In this document: piece after piece, positions 18,021 to 25,713 of the stretch | Layout: every line of letters starts with the position of its first letter | How positions within the stretch are numbered: the stretch's first letter is position 1 | Source of the DNA: Elizabethkingia miricola | GTDB lineage: Bacteria; Bacteroidota; Bacteroidia; Flavobacteriales; Weeksellaceae | Assembly: GCF_001675285.1 (NCBI RefSeq) | Contig: NZ_LSGQ01000032.1 | Coordinates: 62,001-126,000 of the forward strand | Direction: 5' to 3' | Length of the DNA: 64,000 nt | Made by a program: the position numbers and the translations under genes | Notes under the pieces: generated by a model | What the model was told of the DNA's origin: nothing | The model's database searches: none | The model's input: the letters and a program-made list of their open reading frames with translations, nothing else

Positions 18021-18710
18021 TTATTTCAAAAGTTTTTTGATGTCTTCTATCAATAATTCCCTGTCCGGATGGTATTTACCATTCAGCTGGGTATTTTTTC
18101 CTTGTGGATCTTCATAGTTGAGTCCGGAATAATACAAAATAGGCATTCCGTCTTTGCCATATCTGCTGCGTATATTACCCTGCTGATCTACTAAGGCGAT
18201 CATACCACTGTGATTAAGGCTTTCGGCTTCATCTTCTTTATCCCCTACATAAATATTAAACTGGTCTGCAATTTTCCCGATATAATCTCTGCCACCTGTA
18301 AGAAAATGCCAGTTTGGAGATTTAGCTCCCATCATTGCAGCATGATTTTTCAGTACTTCAGGTGTATCATTCGTTGGATCAATACTGATAGAAATAATTC
18401 CAAAATTTGGATTATTAACCTCATCTTCTATATGCCGCATGTTCTGATTCATTACAGGGCAGATAGTAGGACATCTGCTGTAGAAAAATTCCACCAAATA
18501 AACTTTCCCCAGCATATCATGGTTATTTATTTTCTTGTTGTTCTGATCAGTAAGATTAAATTCAGGAACCTTCATTACAGTATAAAGATCTCTTTTAAAA
18601 TAACCTATTCCCAAACCAATCGTTACAAATACCACCGCCAGTACGATCAACGGAACTACAATTTTAGCCCTTGAAGACTGCTGAGGCTTCCTTTTGCTAC
18701 TGCTCTTCAT
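18021..18710 (-). CDS. SCO1/SenC-family copper chaperone / thiol protein
   Basis: A 229-residue protein with one N-terminal membrane anchor (IVVPLIVLAVVFVTIGLGIGYF) and a thioredoxin-fold SCO domain. The metal-binding CxxxC motif is present as SRCPTICPVM and the partner His as SLNHSGMIALVD. SCO proteins deliver copper to the CuA site of cytochrome oxidase or act as thiol reductases in the periplasm. The start overlaps the YHS gene by 4 bases (ATGA), so the two are translationally coupled. It sits beside an exported superoxide dismutase. Confidence 0.9.
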   Translation of the reverse strand: MKSSSKRKPQQSSRAKIVVPLIVLAVVFVTIGLGIGYFKRDLYTVMKVPEFNLTDQNNKKINNHDMLGKVYLVEFFYSRCPTICPVMNQNMRHIEDEVNNPNFGIISISIDPTNDTPEVLKNHAAMMGAKSPNWHFLTGGRDYIGKIADQFNIYVGDKEDEAESLNHSGMIALVDQQGNIRSRYGKDGMPILYYSGLNYEDPQGKNTQLNGKYHPDRELLIEDIKKLLK

Positions 18711-18976
18711 TTTTGTACATATTTATCAGGATTCTTCTTAAAGGTCTTCTTACAATTGTCACTACAGAACCCATAGACATTACCTTTGTAAACGGCTGTA
18801 TCTTTCAAAAACTCTGCAGTTTTCATATGACACACCGGGTCATCTTCATTTACCACCTTTACATTTTTCAGATTAGGTCCTTCTCCAGCTTTCATTACGT
18901 GTTTTACAGTCGGTTCTTGTTTTGCACAGGAGAAAATTGATACTGAACACAGCATCACCAATATATATTGTTTCAT
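18707..18976 (-). CDS. YHS-domain lipoprotein
   Basis: An 89-residue lipoprotein (lipobox SIFSC, Cys about residue 17). The mature part ends in a YHS-type metal domain: DDPVCHMKTAEFLKDTA, then YGFCSDNCKKTFKKNPDKY. The cysteines and this fold bind heavy metals such as copper. It overlaps SCO by 4 bases and probably passes or holds copper in the periplasm for it. The hairpin AATGCTTT / AAAGCATT at 19007-19029, just upstream, may separate it from the gene at 19042-19422 or act as a leader. Confidence 0.82.
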   Translation of the reverse strand: MKQYILVMLCSVSIFSCAKQEPTVKHVMKAGEGPNLKNVKVVNEDDPVCHMKTAEFLKDTAVYKGNVYGFCSDNCKKTFKKNPDKYVQK

Positions 18977-19041
18977 TATTTTTCGATAAATTATAAACTA
19001 AAATCCAATGCTTTAGATTTAAAAGCATTTTGTTGTAAAAA

Positions 19042-19422
19042 TTAAAATAACGAAACCAAAGGAGGTCTGAATATTCTGGTCTGTGAAGTAAAGTCGTAGA
19101 AATCTGAATAGTAAACGCTTGGTTTTACTTTATGAGTCATATTGTTAAACAATGACTTAAAAGTAAAAGTCTCATTTACAATAAAAGCATCGATAAAATT
19201 GGAAATATTAATCTTGGAATTCTCCTGTTTTGGAGAACTGTCCGATACCTTTACCAGCTCTTTAGACAGGTAACATATACCATTACAGTCTAATTGCGGG
19301 CGATTTCTGTTTTCGCAAAGTCTGTTTACAATATAATCGTAATTCAGAGCATAGTCTAATAATGGCAATACAGGACGTAATGCGATTGTAAATATGATGA
19401 ATATCGAAATAAGAGACTTCAA
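19042..19422 (-). CDS. Conserved hypothetical exported protein with CNGICYL motif
   Basis: A 126-residue protein with an N-terminal hydrophobic segment (MKSLISIFIIFTIALRPVLPLLDYALN). Its clear feature is the block LCENRNRPQLDCNGICYLSKEL, with three cysteines. I recall this type of CNGxCYL protein near copper and cytochrome oxidase genes in Flavobacteriia; its function is not established. Here it lies 65 bases upstream of the YHS and SCO genes in the same direction, so a metal or redox role is likely. The rest of the protein has no motif I recognise. Confidence 0.6.
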   Translation of the reverse strand: MKSLISIFIIFTIALRPVLPLLDYALNYDYIVNRLCENRNRPQLDCNGICYLSKELVKVSDSSPKQENSKINISNFIDAFIVNETFTFKSLFNNMTHKVKPSVYYSDFYDFTSQTRIFRPPLVSLF

Positions 19423-19613
19423 TTACCAGCTTTTGTCAGTCAAAGGTACAAATACAAAATCTGTTTTTATTCATTATCTGATGAAAGTCATACGCAGGTA
19501 TTATAAACGCTAAATACATGGACTTTATAGCAATATAAAACTGAACTTTACAACAATAAATTTTATAACTATTTGGTTCAATTTTGCTTTGTAACATTTA
19601 AAACACAATTTAT

Positions 19614-20402
19614 ATGAGCAAGACCATTTTAATTACCGGAGCAGCAAGTGGCTTTGGGAAAATAGCAGCATTTCAACTCACTAAAAAGGGACACAACGTA
19701 ATTGCTACAGTCCAGACCTATCCTCAGATGAGTGATCTTATAACGGAGGCTAAGGAGAAAGGAATCGAATTGACGGTAGATAAACTTGATATCACCAACC
19801 TGCGTGATATTGACTATATTCATAAAAAATACGACATAGATATCCTCATTAGCAATGCCGGAATTATGGAAGGAGGACCTATATCAGAGCAACCGTTGGA
19901 TCTGATACGTTCAATGTTTGATGTAAATGTTTTCGGAGCACTGGAATTGGCACAAGGATTCATCAAAAAATTTGTTGCTAAAAAATCTGGTAAAATTGTA
20001 TTCACTTCTTCCATGGGTGGCTTATGGACTGTTCCTTATGTTGCCGCTTACTGCGCTTCCAAACATGCACTAGAAGCAATTGCAGAAGGACTTAAAACAG
20101 AACTGGAACCTTTTGGCATTAAGGTAGCAACCTGCAATCCCGGAGTTTTTGGTACAGGATTTAATGACCGCGGAGTGGATTCTATATTCCGCTGGTACGA
20201 TCCTAATGTAAATTTCACTCCTTCTTCGGCATTCGATAGTGCCTCAGATTCTCTGGCCCACCAGCTTGATCCTACATCTATGGCTGAAGTTATTGTAAAT
20301 GTAGCTCTTGACGATCAGTCAAACTTCAGAAATGTACATCCAAAAGAAACGGAAGATTTTGTAAAACAATTACAAGCTGATGCCTGGAATGCCAAAAGCT
20401 AA
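19614..20402 (+). CDS. Short-chain dehydrogenase/reductase (SDR)
   Basis: A 262-residue classical SDR. Motifs in order: cofactor TGAASGFGK (about 8-16), SNAGIMEGG (about 81-89), the Ser of FTSSMGG (about 130), and Y-x-x-x-K as AAYCASKHALEA (about 142-147). The substrate is unknown; the protein resembles oxidoreductases of the YusZ/SDR5 type. Downstream are a GlcG/HbpS-like gene and an AraC-type regulator in the same direction, suggesting a small catabolic or stress unit controlled by that regulator. Confidence 0.87.
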   Translation: MSKTILITGAASGFGKIAAFQLTKKGHNVIATVQTYPQMSDLITEAKEKGIELTVDKLDITNLRDIDYIHKKYDIDILISNAGIMEGGPISEQPLDLIRSMFDVNVFGALELAQGFIKKFVAKKSGKIVFTSSMGGLWTVPYVAAYCASKHALEAIAEGLKTELEPFGIKVATCNPGVFGTGFNDRGVDSIFRWYDPNVNFTPSSAFDSASDSLAHQLDPTSMAEVIVNVALDDQSNFRNVHPKETEDFVKQLQADAWNAKS

Positions 20403-20423
20403 CTTATCTCTTTTCTAAAGCTT

Positions 20424-20448
20424 ACAGGCAGATTTTTTGTCTGCCTGT
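20424..20448. terminator. Intergenic hairpin between SDR and GlcG-like genes
   Basis: A perfect 9-bp stem (ACAGGCAGA / TCTGCCTGT) with a 7-base T-rich loop. No T-run follows, so it may be a weak terminator or an mRNA processing element. Confidence 0.45.
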
Positions 20449-20480
20449 ATAGCATAAACATTAACTAAAACACAAAGACA

Positions 20481-20882
20481 ATGAATATATTATATAACGA
20501 AGCAGTAAAAGTGATGAATGCTTCTATTGAAAAATCTAAAGAACTCGGAATTCCGGTAAGCATCGCAATTGTAGATACCGGAGGGCATCTGGTTTCGCTT
20601 GCGAGATTGGACAGTGTATATGGCGTTATAGATTTTGCCATAAAAAAAGCAAAAACAGCTATAATGTTCGGAACCGATAGTGATATAATGGGAAGTATGA
20701 TTGCCGGCTCGTCTATACACGGATATGGAATGATAAATTCCAATAATGGTTTATTAACTATACCAGGCGGCACGATTCTAAAAAACAAAGAAGGGAATAT
20801 TATTGGAGCAATAGGCGTTTCTGGTGGAACTCCTGAGCAGGATAAAGAAATTGCCTATGCTGGCACTTATATACCGTTATAA
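20481..20882 (+). CDS. GlcG/HbpS-like protein (heme-degrading domain family)
   Basis: A 133-residue protein that matches the GlcG/HbpS family (DUF336) over its full length: IPVSIAIVDTGGHLVSLARLD at the start, then AIKKAKTAIMF and the glycine-rich end GAIGVSGGTPEQDKEIA. There is no signal peptide. Members bind heme or cobalamin, or act as accessory proteins in small-molecule metabolism; the family is not uniform. It follows the SDR gene by 78 bases and precedes the AraC-type regulator by 17. Confidence 0.85.
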   Translation: MNILYNEAVKVMNASIEKSKELGIPVSIAIVDTGGHLVSLARLDSVYGVIDFAIKKAKTAIMFGTDSDIMGSMIAGSSIHGYGMINSNNGLLTIPGGTILKNKEGNIIGAIGVSGGTPEQDKEIAYAGTYIPL

Positions 20883-20899
20883 TTTAAGATATTAGCAAA

Positions 20900-21703
20900 A
20901 TGGAAGGTCAGAAGGATATAGTATTTGATAAACTGGTCTACTCCTGTGCATTCGAAAAGTACACAGGGCAGGAAGAATTTATTCCGGAACACTTCCTGGG
21001 ATTCCAACTATCTGGAGAAACTCATGCACAACATGCCCGGGGTAATACCATCGTTCCTGAAGGTTCCGTTGTACTGGTAAGAAAAAATCAACTGATCCGC
21101 TCAACAAAATATCCTTCAAAAGAAGGCAAATATGAATTCTTATCTATCACATTGGATAAAGAAGTGTTACAACAATATGCATTGGAGTATAAAATTGTAA
21201 CAGAGGGACATTCTGAAAGTATGCCCGAGCTATTCTTTGAACCCAACAATTTTCTGAAATATTATTTCCTTTCACTAATTCCTTATATCGATCAGGATAT
21301 AAATATTGATTCTAATCTCGCTAATCTAAAAATAAGAGAAGCTCTTGAACTATTATTACAAAGCAATCCTGATTTCAGACATCTCTTATTTGATTTCTCC
21401 CAGCCTTATAAAATAGATCTGGAGGAGTTTATGAATCTTAATTATAAATTTAATGTATCTACAGAATCTTTTGCCAGGCTTACTGGCAGAAGTCTTTCAG
21501 GTTTCAAAAGGGATTTTGAAAAAGTATTTAACTCTCCACCCCAGCAATGGCTGCGAAACAAGCGTCTGGACGAAGCTTATTATCTGATTAAACATCAAAA
21601 ACAGAAACCCGCCGATATCTATCTGGATTTGGGATTTGAAAATCTTTCGCACTTTTATTTTACCTTCAAACAAAAGTTTGGTAAAACAACTTCCGAAATA
21701 TGA
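20900..21703 (+). CDS. AraC-family transcriptional regulator
   Basis: A 267-residue regulator with an N-terminal sensing region (ExsA-like cupin pattern, VPEGSVVLVRKNQLIRSTK) and a C-terminal AraC domain (NLNYKFNVSTESFARLTGRSLSGFKRDFEKVFNSPPQQWL, then LDLGFENLSHFYFTFKQKFGKT). It is the last gene of the SDR/GlcG-like/AraC group and probably controls it. Inducer unknown. Confidence 0.87.
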   Translation: MEGQKDIVFDKLVYSCAFEKYTGQEEFIPEHFLGFQLSGETHAQHARGNTIVPEGSVVLVRKNQLIRSTKYPSKEGKYEFLSITLDKEVLQQYALEYKIVTEGHSESMPELFFEPNNFLKYYFLSLIPYIDQDINIDSNLANLKIREALELLLQSNPDFRHLLFDFSQPYKIDLEEFMNLNYKFNVSTESFARLTGRSLSGFKRDFEKVFNSPPQQWLRNKRLDEAYYLIKHQKQKPADIYLDLGFENLSHFYFTFKQKFGKTTSEI

Positions 21704-21714
21704 AATGATTTCTT

Positions 21715-22602
21715 CTATCTGTAGAGAGAAAGTTCCAGAAAATTGTTATTTCTGATTAAATCTTGTTGTGCGTTTTTTTCTGTATTTCTAATCATTTCAC
21801 TTACAGTAGACTCTCTACCATTCCATGAAATTTTCATACCTGTGCCTGAATTATACAAAAGCATTTTAACATTTTTCCCGGGGTCTTTTTTATATTCTTT
21901 CCATAAAAGGTTAAACTTTTGATTTGTAATCCTTTCTTTTTCTGGTTCATATAGCCGAAAAAAATAAGATTCAGAAGAGTGCATATTCCTGATTCCCGTA
22001 AATTCAAAAACATGATTTTTTCCTGTATCTTCAATTTTAAGAATCAGTCCAGGCAATCCTTGAAACTTATACGGACCGTCCAAAAACGGGATTTCAGTTG
22101 TATACCAGGCTATCCATCTTCTGCCTCCAAAATCACACACTGCTTTTTGTACGCTAAATTCTTTGTAAATCATCTTTTCCTGCACAATTTGCCACTTAAT
22201 ACTGATATCATCGGCAACCGTATATTTCTGAATTCCTAAAACTGTATTCAGGATAACTTCATGCTTAACATATTTTTTTTCGACAGAAAAAGAAATTTTT
22301 GATTTGTCATAGATATTTGAAAAGTCAATATCCCCTGAGTGTCTGTTTTTAATGTATCTATTGGTAACTAATGAATCATATATAAATTTTGGATAGCTAA
22401 AAAATACTGAACCGCCTTTACTGATATCTAAAAACATTGTTTCTTTCTCCACAGAATTTATCTCCGCAGAATCTCTCTTAAAAATATAATCATAAGTTAC
22501 CCTGTAATTTTGCCCAAAAGCACTATAAAACCATAATGAGCAAACAATTGCAGTAAAAGCTAATATTATTTTTTTGCTACTCCCATTCATATTTTTTTTC
22601 AA
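21715..22602 (-). CDS. GLPGLI-family exported protein
   Basis: A 295-residue member of the Bacteroidota GLPGLI family. The signature is visible as GPYKFQGLPGLILKIEDTGKNH. The N-terminus is a signal peptide (KKIILAFTAIVCSLWFYSAFGQ), with the possible starts ATG 22602 or ATG 22590. Function is unknown; the proteins are exported and often occur in tandem. The start overlaps the next upstream gene, also GLPGLI, by 26 bases. Confidence 0.87.
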   Translation of the reverse strand: MKKNMNGSSKKIILAFTAIVCSLWFYSAFGQNYRVTYDYIFKRDSAEINSVEKETMFLDISKGGSVFFSYPKFIYDSLVTNRYIKNRHSGDIDFSNIYDKSKISFSVEKKYVKHEVILNTVLGIQKYTVADDISIKWQIVQEKMIYKEFSVQKAVCDFGGRRWIAWYTTEIPFLDGPYKFQGLPGLILKIEDTGKNHVFEFTGIRNMHSSESYFFRLYEPEKERITNQKFNLLWKEYKKDPGKNVKMLLYNSGTGMKISWNGRESTVSEMIRNTEKNAQQDLIRNNNFLELSLYR

Positions 22603-23329
22603 TACCTTTTCTTTCAGTTTTATTTCTTTTTATTTCAACACCTTTGGGTATTGTTTCCAGTATTTTTTCAAAATCTTCATCATTTTTCTTCTGCACTCTG
22701 TCATTGAAGCTTTTTAAGCTAATAATATTTACACCAGACGGAATCACCATACCTGAAAAACTAGCTGACAAGGGCTCCACTTTTGTTGCCGTCCATAGAT
22801 TAGCATCACTATTTTCTTCATATACTTCCAGAATCAATCCTGGTAATCCATTGAATTTATAGGGACCGGTCTTTATATTAATACTTTTGGTATAATAAGC
22901 CACGATTTTTGACCCTCTGAATATTGTTGTAGCTTTATTGCACTCGTAACCTGCTATTATCTTTGTCTCCGGATAATTAGTATTCCATCGGATTAAAGGA
23001 ATTTCATCCTTAATAAAATATACCTTATCCTTTATATAGTCTCTGATAATCACATTATTATCCTTATTGCTTTTATAATAAATTACAGGGCGCAACTTAT
23101 CTTTAGTGAAAAAGCCAAAACCATTACCTGTTCCGTCCTGTAGCTGTTTTATTTTTTCAGCATCTCTAATTACAACGGAATCCCGTATACTAATAAAATT
23201 ATCTTTTTGAATGTATAAATTCTCCTTAAATCTTGTTAGAGGAGAATTCCTATTAATATATTCCACATGATAATTCTGAGCAGGCAGAATAAGAGGTAAA
23301 AGACATAATAACCAGATTATCTTATTCAT
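22577..23329 (-). CDS. GLPGLI-family exported protein
   Basis: A 250-residue protein with a short signal peptide (MNKIIWLLCLLPLILPAQN) and the family signature GPYKFNGLPGLILEVYEE. It shares the plan of the gene at 21715-22602 (YxCNKATTxFRGxxxxAYYT before the signature) but the sequences have diverged well, so the duplication is old. The Lys/Glu-rich C-terminus (KGVEIKRNKTERKGIEKKYEWE) overlaps the start of the downstream copy. Confidence 0.87.
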   Translation of the reverse strand: MNKIIWLLCLLPLILPAQNYHVEYINRNSPLTRFKENLYIQKDNFISIRDSVVIRDAEKIKQLQDGTGNGFGFFTKDKLRPVIYYKSNKDNNVIIRDYIKDKVYFIKDEIPLIRWNTNYPETKIIAGYECNKATTIFRGSKIVAYYTKSINIKTGPYKFNGLPGLILEVYEENSDANLWTATKVEPLSASFSGMVIPSGVNIISLKSFNDRVQKKNDEDFEKILETIPKGVEIKRNKTERKGIEKKYEWE

Positions 23330-23390
23330 AATTTAGCAATTAATAAAGTAATAATGGAATTTAATTGTTCCATTATTACAAAACATCTGG

Positions 23391-23654
23391 TTATCTCCTG
23401 TTATTCAACTCATTTAATCTTTTCAATCCCATATCCATGCATTGCTCATAGCTATCCGCCTGCCTGTACTCTGTCCAGGAATAAAGTGCTTCTCCTGCAC
23501 TATTATAGGCAGTAAACGTCATGGTACACGTACCAAAAATGTATTGTGCTTCTGCCTGAAATTTAAATTTCATACTATTTTCTGGGGATACAAAGTTGTC
23601 TGCACTCATAATACCTGCAATTCCTAAAGCTGCAATAAATAATATTTTTTTCAT
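23391..23654 (-). CDS. Small exported hypothetical protein
   Basis: An 87-residue protein if started at ATG 23654 (MKKILFIAALGIAGIMSAD), which gives a normal signal peptide; a start at 23675 would add seven residues before it. The mature part has two cysteines (FGTCTMTFTAY and SYEQCMDMGL), which could form a disulfide, and a W-T-E-Y-R-Q-A motif. No family recognised. It precedes the two GLPGLI genes on the same strand by about 60 bases. Confidence 0.6.
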   Translation of the reverse strand: MKKILFIAALGIAGIMSADNFVSPENSMKFKFQAEAQYIFGTCTMTFTAYNSAGEALYSWTEYRQADSYEQCMDMGLKRLNELNNRR

Positions 23655-23675
23655 AATAATAAGGTGTGTTCCCAT

Positions 23676-24371
23676 TAAAACTAAGATATTAGGATGTAAA
23701 CTTTATCCTAAATCCATAAACCTGATTTTGAGTTTATCTAAACACATTTCTATTTGTATTGCGCACTACAAAAACGAGTGGGAGTAAATCGTAATAATAA
23801 ACAACATTTTTAGGTAGTGTTTTTTATCTGAAAAATTTCTCTTTATTAATGGTGAGTGAAAGCTAAAGATTGAAATTTCAATTTCATCATTCCGGAATTT
23901 GAAAACCCGGTATTACATATAAACAATTAAGGACTAATTCATTATATGTCATATACATACAAAAAAATATTTCATCCTTTCCAAATCAAATTTGACACAT
24001 ATCAACCTAACAAACAAATAAAGCCTGTCCTTATTCATTAATTAACGACAGATTAAATAAAAATTTAACATTTAAGAAGTTAAACAAAGTAAAATCGTAA
24101 GGAATAGTATGCTGGTACTGAACACTAAGAGTCTTTATACTGCTGAAACAGTCTAGGGTTTATCCCGTATACTAATGGAAATTATGTAGTTAAAACTGTA
24201 AGAAGAGTTTGCTGCGGATAATGAATTAAGTTTTAAGAACAGTATCATTTTTTATATACAGAATTGTATTTTAACGCTAAATTAATTCTTTGCCCTGGTT
24301 ACAAAAAAGGTAATATGAACATAAAAATTCTGCCGATAGTTATTACATTTGAATAAACAAATCTTATTATT
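23676..24371. other. Long intergenic region, no gene seen
   Basis: About 700 AT-rich bases between divergent genes. No convincing gene or RNA was found. It contains the perfect 14-base palindrome ATTGAAATTTCAAT (23869-23882) and, at its right end, TACATTTG (24344-24351), a match to the -7 box for the alcohol dehydrogenase gene. A small RNA cannot be excluded. Confidence 0.4.
24344..24351 (+). promoter_or_regulatory. Candidate -7 promoter element
   Basis: TACATTTG matches the Bacteroidota -7 consensus TAnnTTTG, 20 bases before the alcohol dehydrogenase start. No clear -33 box at 19-20 bases upstream. Confidence 0.4.
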
Positions 24372-25418
24372 ATGATTAAAACAAAAGGCTATGCAGCTCA
24401 AGACCCTAATTCTGATTTAGCATCTTGGAATTTTGAAAGAAGAGAGGTTGGAGCTCATGATGTACAAATTGAAATTATGTATTGTGGTGTGTGTCATTCG
24501 GATCTGCATCAAATAAAAAATGATTGGTTTCCCGGATTGTTTCCAATGGTACCAGGACACGAAATTGTAGGCAAAATTGTTAAAGTAGGTGATCATGTAA
24601 AAGACTTCAGGGTCGGTGAACTTGCAGGAGTAGGTTGTATGGTCGATTCTTGCCAGGAGTGTGAAAACTGCAAAAATGATTTAGAGCAATACTGCTTGGA
24701 AGGAAATACACAAACCTACAACAATCTTGACCGCAGCGGACATCCTACTTATGGAGGCTATTCTGATACCATTGTTGTCAGAGAAGAGTTTGTTCTGCAT
24801 ATCTCTGAAAAATTAGATTTAGCAGCTACTGCTCCATTACTTTGTGCCGGTATCACAACCTACTCTCCTCTCCGACACTGGAAAGTTGGCAAAGGTCATA
24901 AACTAGCCGTTCTAGGTTTAGGAGGATTGGGACATATGGCTGTAAAATTTGGAGTTGCCTTTGGTGCCGAAGTAACGGTTCTAAGCACTTCTCCTTCAAA
25001 AGAAGAAAATGCCAAGCAATTAGGAGCTCATCATTTTGTTGTAACAAGTGCCCCGGAGCAATTGAAAGCTGTAAAAGGTTCCTTTGACTTTATTTTGGAT
25101 ACTGTTTCTGCAGAACACGATATGAATCTTTATATCTCGTTATTAAAAACAGATGGTGTTCATATATGTGTTGGAGCTCCTTCCAAACCAATGGAATTGG
25201 GAATTTTTCCGCTTCTGGGAGGAAGAAAGAGTGTTGCAGGTTCTGGTATCGGCGGTATTAAAGAAACTCAGGAAATGCTGGATTTTTGTGCAGAGAACAA
25301 TATTGTTTCAGATATTGAACTCATCGATATCAAAGATATAACAAATGCTTACGAAAGAATGCTTAAAGGTGATGTAAGGTATAGGTTTGTTATCGATAGC
25401 AAAACATTAACAAATTAA
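24372..25418 (+). CDS. Zinc-dependent NAD(P) alcohol dehydrogenase (CAD/YahK type)
   Basis: A 348-residue medium-chain dehydrogenase. The catalytic zinc ligands are in CGVCHSDLHQ (about 37) and the GHE motif (PMVPGHEIVG). The structural-zinc lobe has four cysteines (DSCQECENCKNDLEQYC). The nucleotide-binding motif is GLGGLGHMAVKFG. The pattern fits the cinnamyl alcohol dehydrogenase/YahK group, which reduce a range of aldehydes using NADPH. It stands alone, with its own promoter region and terminator, and may serve in aldehyde detoxification. Confidence 0.9.
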   Translation: MIKTKGYAAQDPNSDLASWNFERREVGAHDVQIEIMYCGVCHSDLHQIKNDWFPGLFPMVPGHEIVGKIVKVGDHVKDFRVGELAGVGCMVDSCQECENCKNDLEQYCLEGNTQTYNNLDRSGHPTYGGYSDTIVVREEFVLHISEKLDLAATAPLLCAGITTYSPLRHWKVGKGHKLAVLGLGGLGHMAVKFGVAFGAEVTVLSTSPSKEENAKQLGAHHFVVTSAPEQLKAVKGSFDFILDTVSAEHDMNLYISLLKTDGVHICVGAPSKPMELGIFPLLGGRKSVAGSGIGGIKETQEMLDFCAENNIVSDIELIDIKDITNAYERMLKGDVRYRFVIDSKTLTN

Positions 25419-25427
25419 TATAAATTT

Positions 25428-25456
25428 AAAAAGCTCTACATAAAGTAGAGCTTTTT
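25428..25456 (+). terminator. Rho-independent terminator
   Basis: Stem GCTCTAC / GTAGAGC, loop ATAAA, flanked by A5 and T5. It ends the alcohol dehydrogenase gene. Confidence 0.85.
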
Positions 25457-25687
25457 ATTATAAAACTTATCTAGCTCTTTAGTGCTTTTAAATAAAACAA
25501 AACTTATTTCATGAATAAGCGACAGGTTATCAGCCACTTTAATTCATACTTGTTAATTTCCCCGGATCTTCTTTATCCCTGAAACCGATTAAAAAACTTA
25601 ACAAAAAATTCATTTTACTCCTCCTCCATTTACAGTTCCTTAATAGACAGTTCACGCCCTGTTCATCGGGTTTCAGCCTCTAACCGA

Positions 25688-25695
25688 TACTTTTG
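25688..25695 (+). promoter_or_regulatory. Candidate -7 element of the phytase operon
   Basis: TACTTTTG matches TAnnTTTG, 18 bases before the TonB receptor start. No matching -33 box is present, which would fit an activator-dependent promoter. A possible phosphate-control site further upstream could not be identified by eye. Confidence 0.4.
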
Positions 25696-25713
25696 CCTTT
25701 ATAAAAAGTGAGG

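Noticed and set aside
18210-18674. A 154-codon frame on the plus strand opposite the SCO gene
   Set aside because: Its translation is low-complexity and basic, while the minus-strand frame has the full SCO domain with CxxxC and His.
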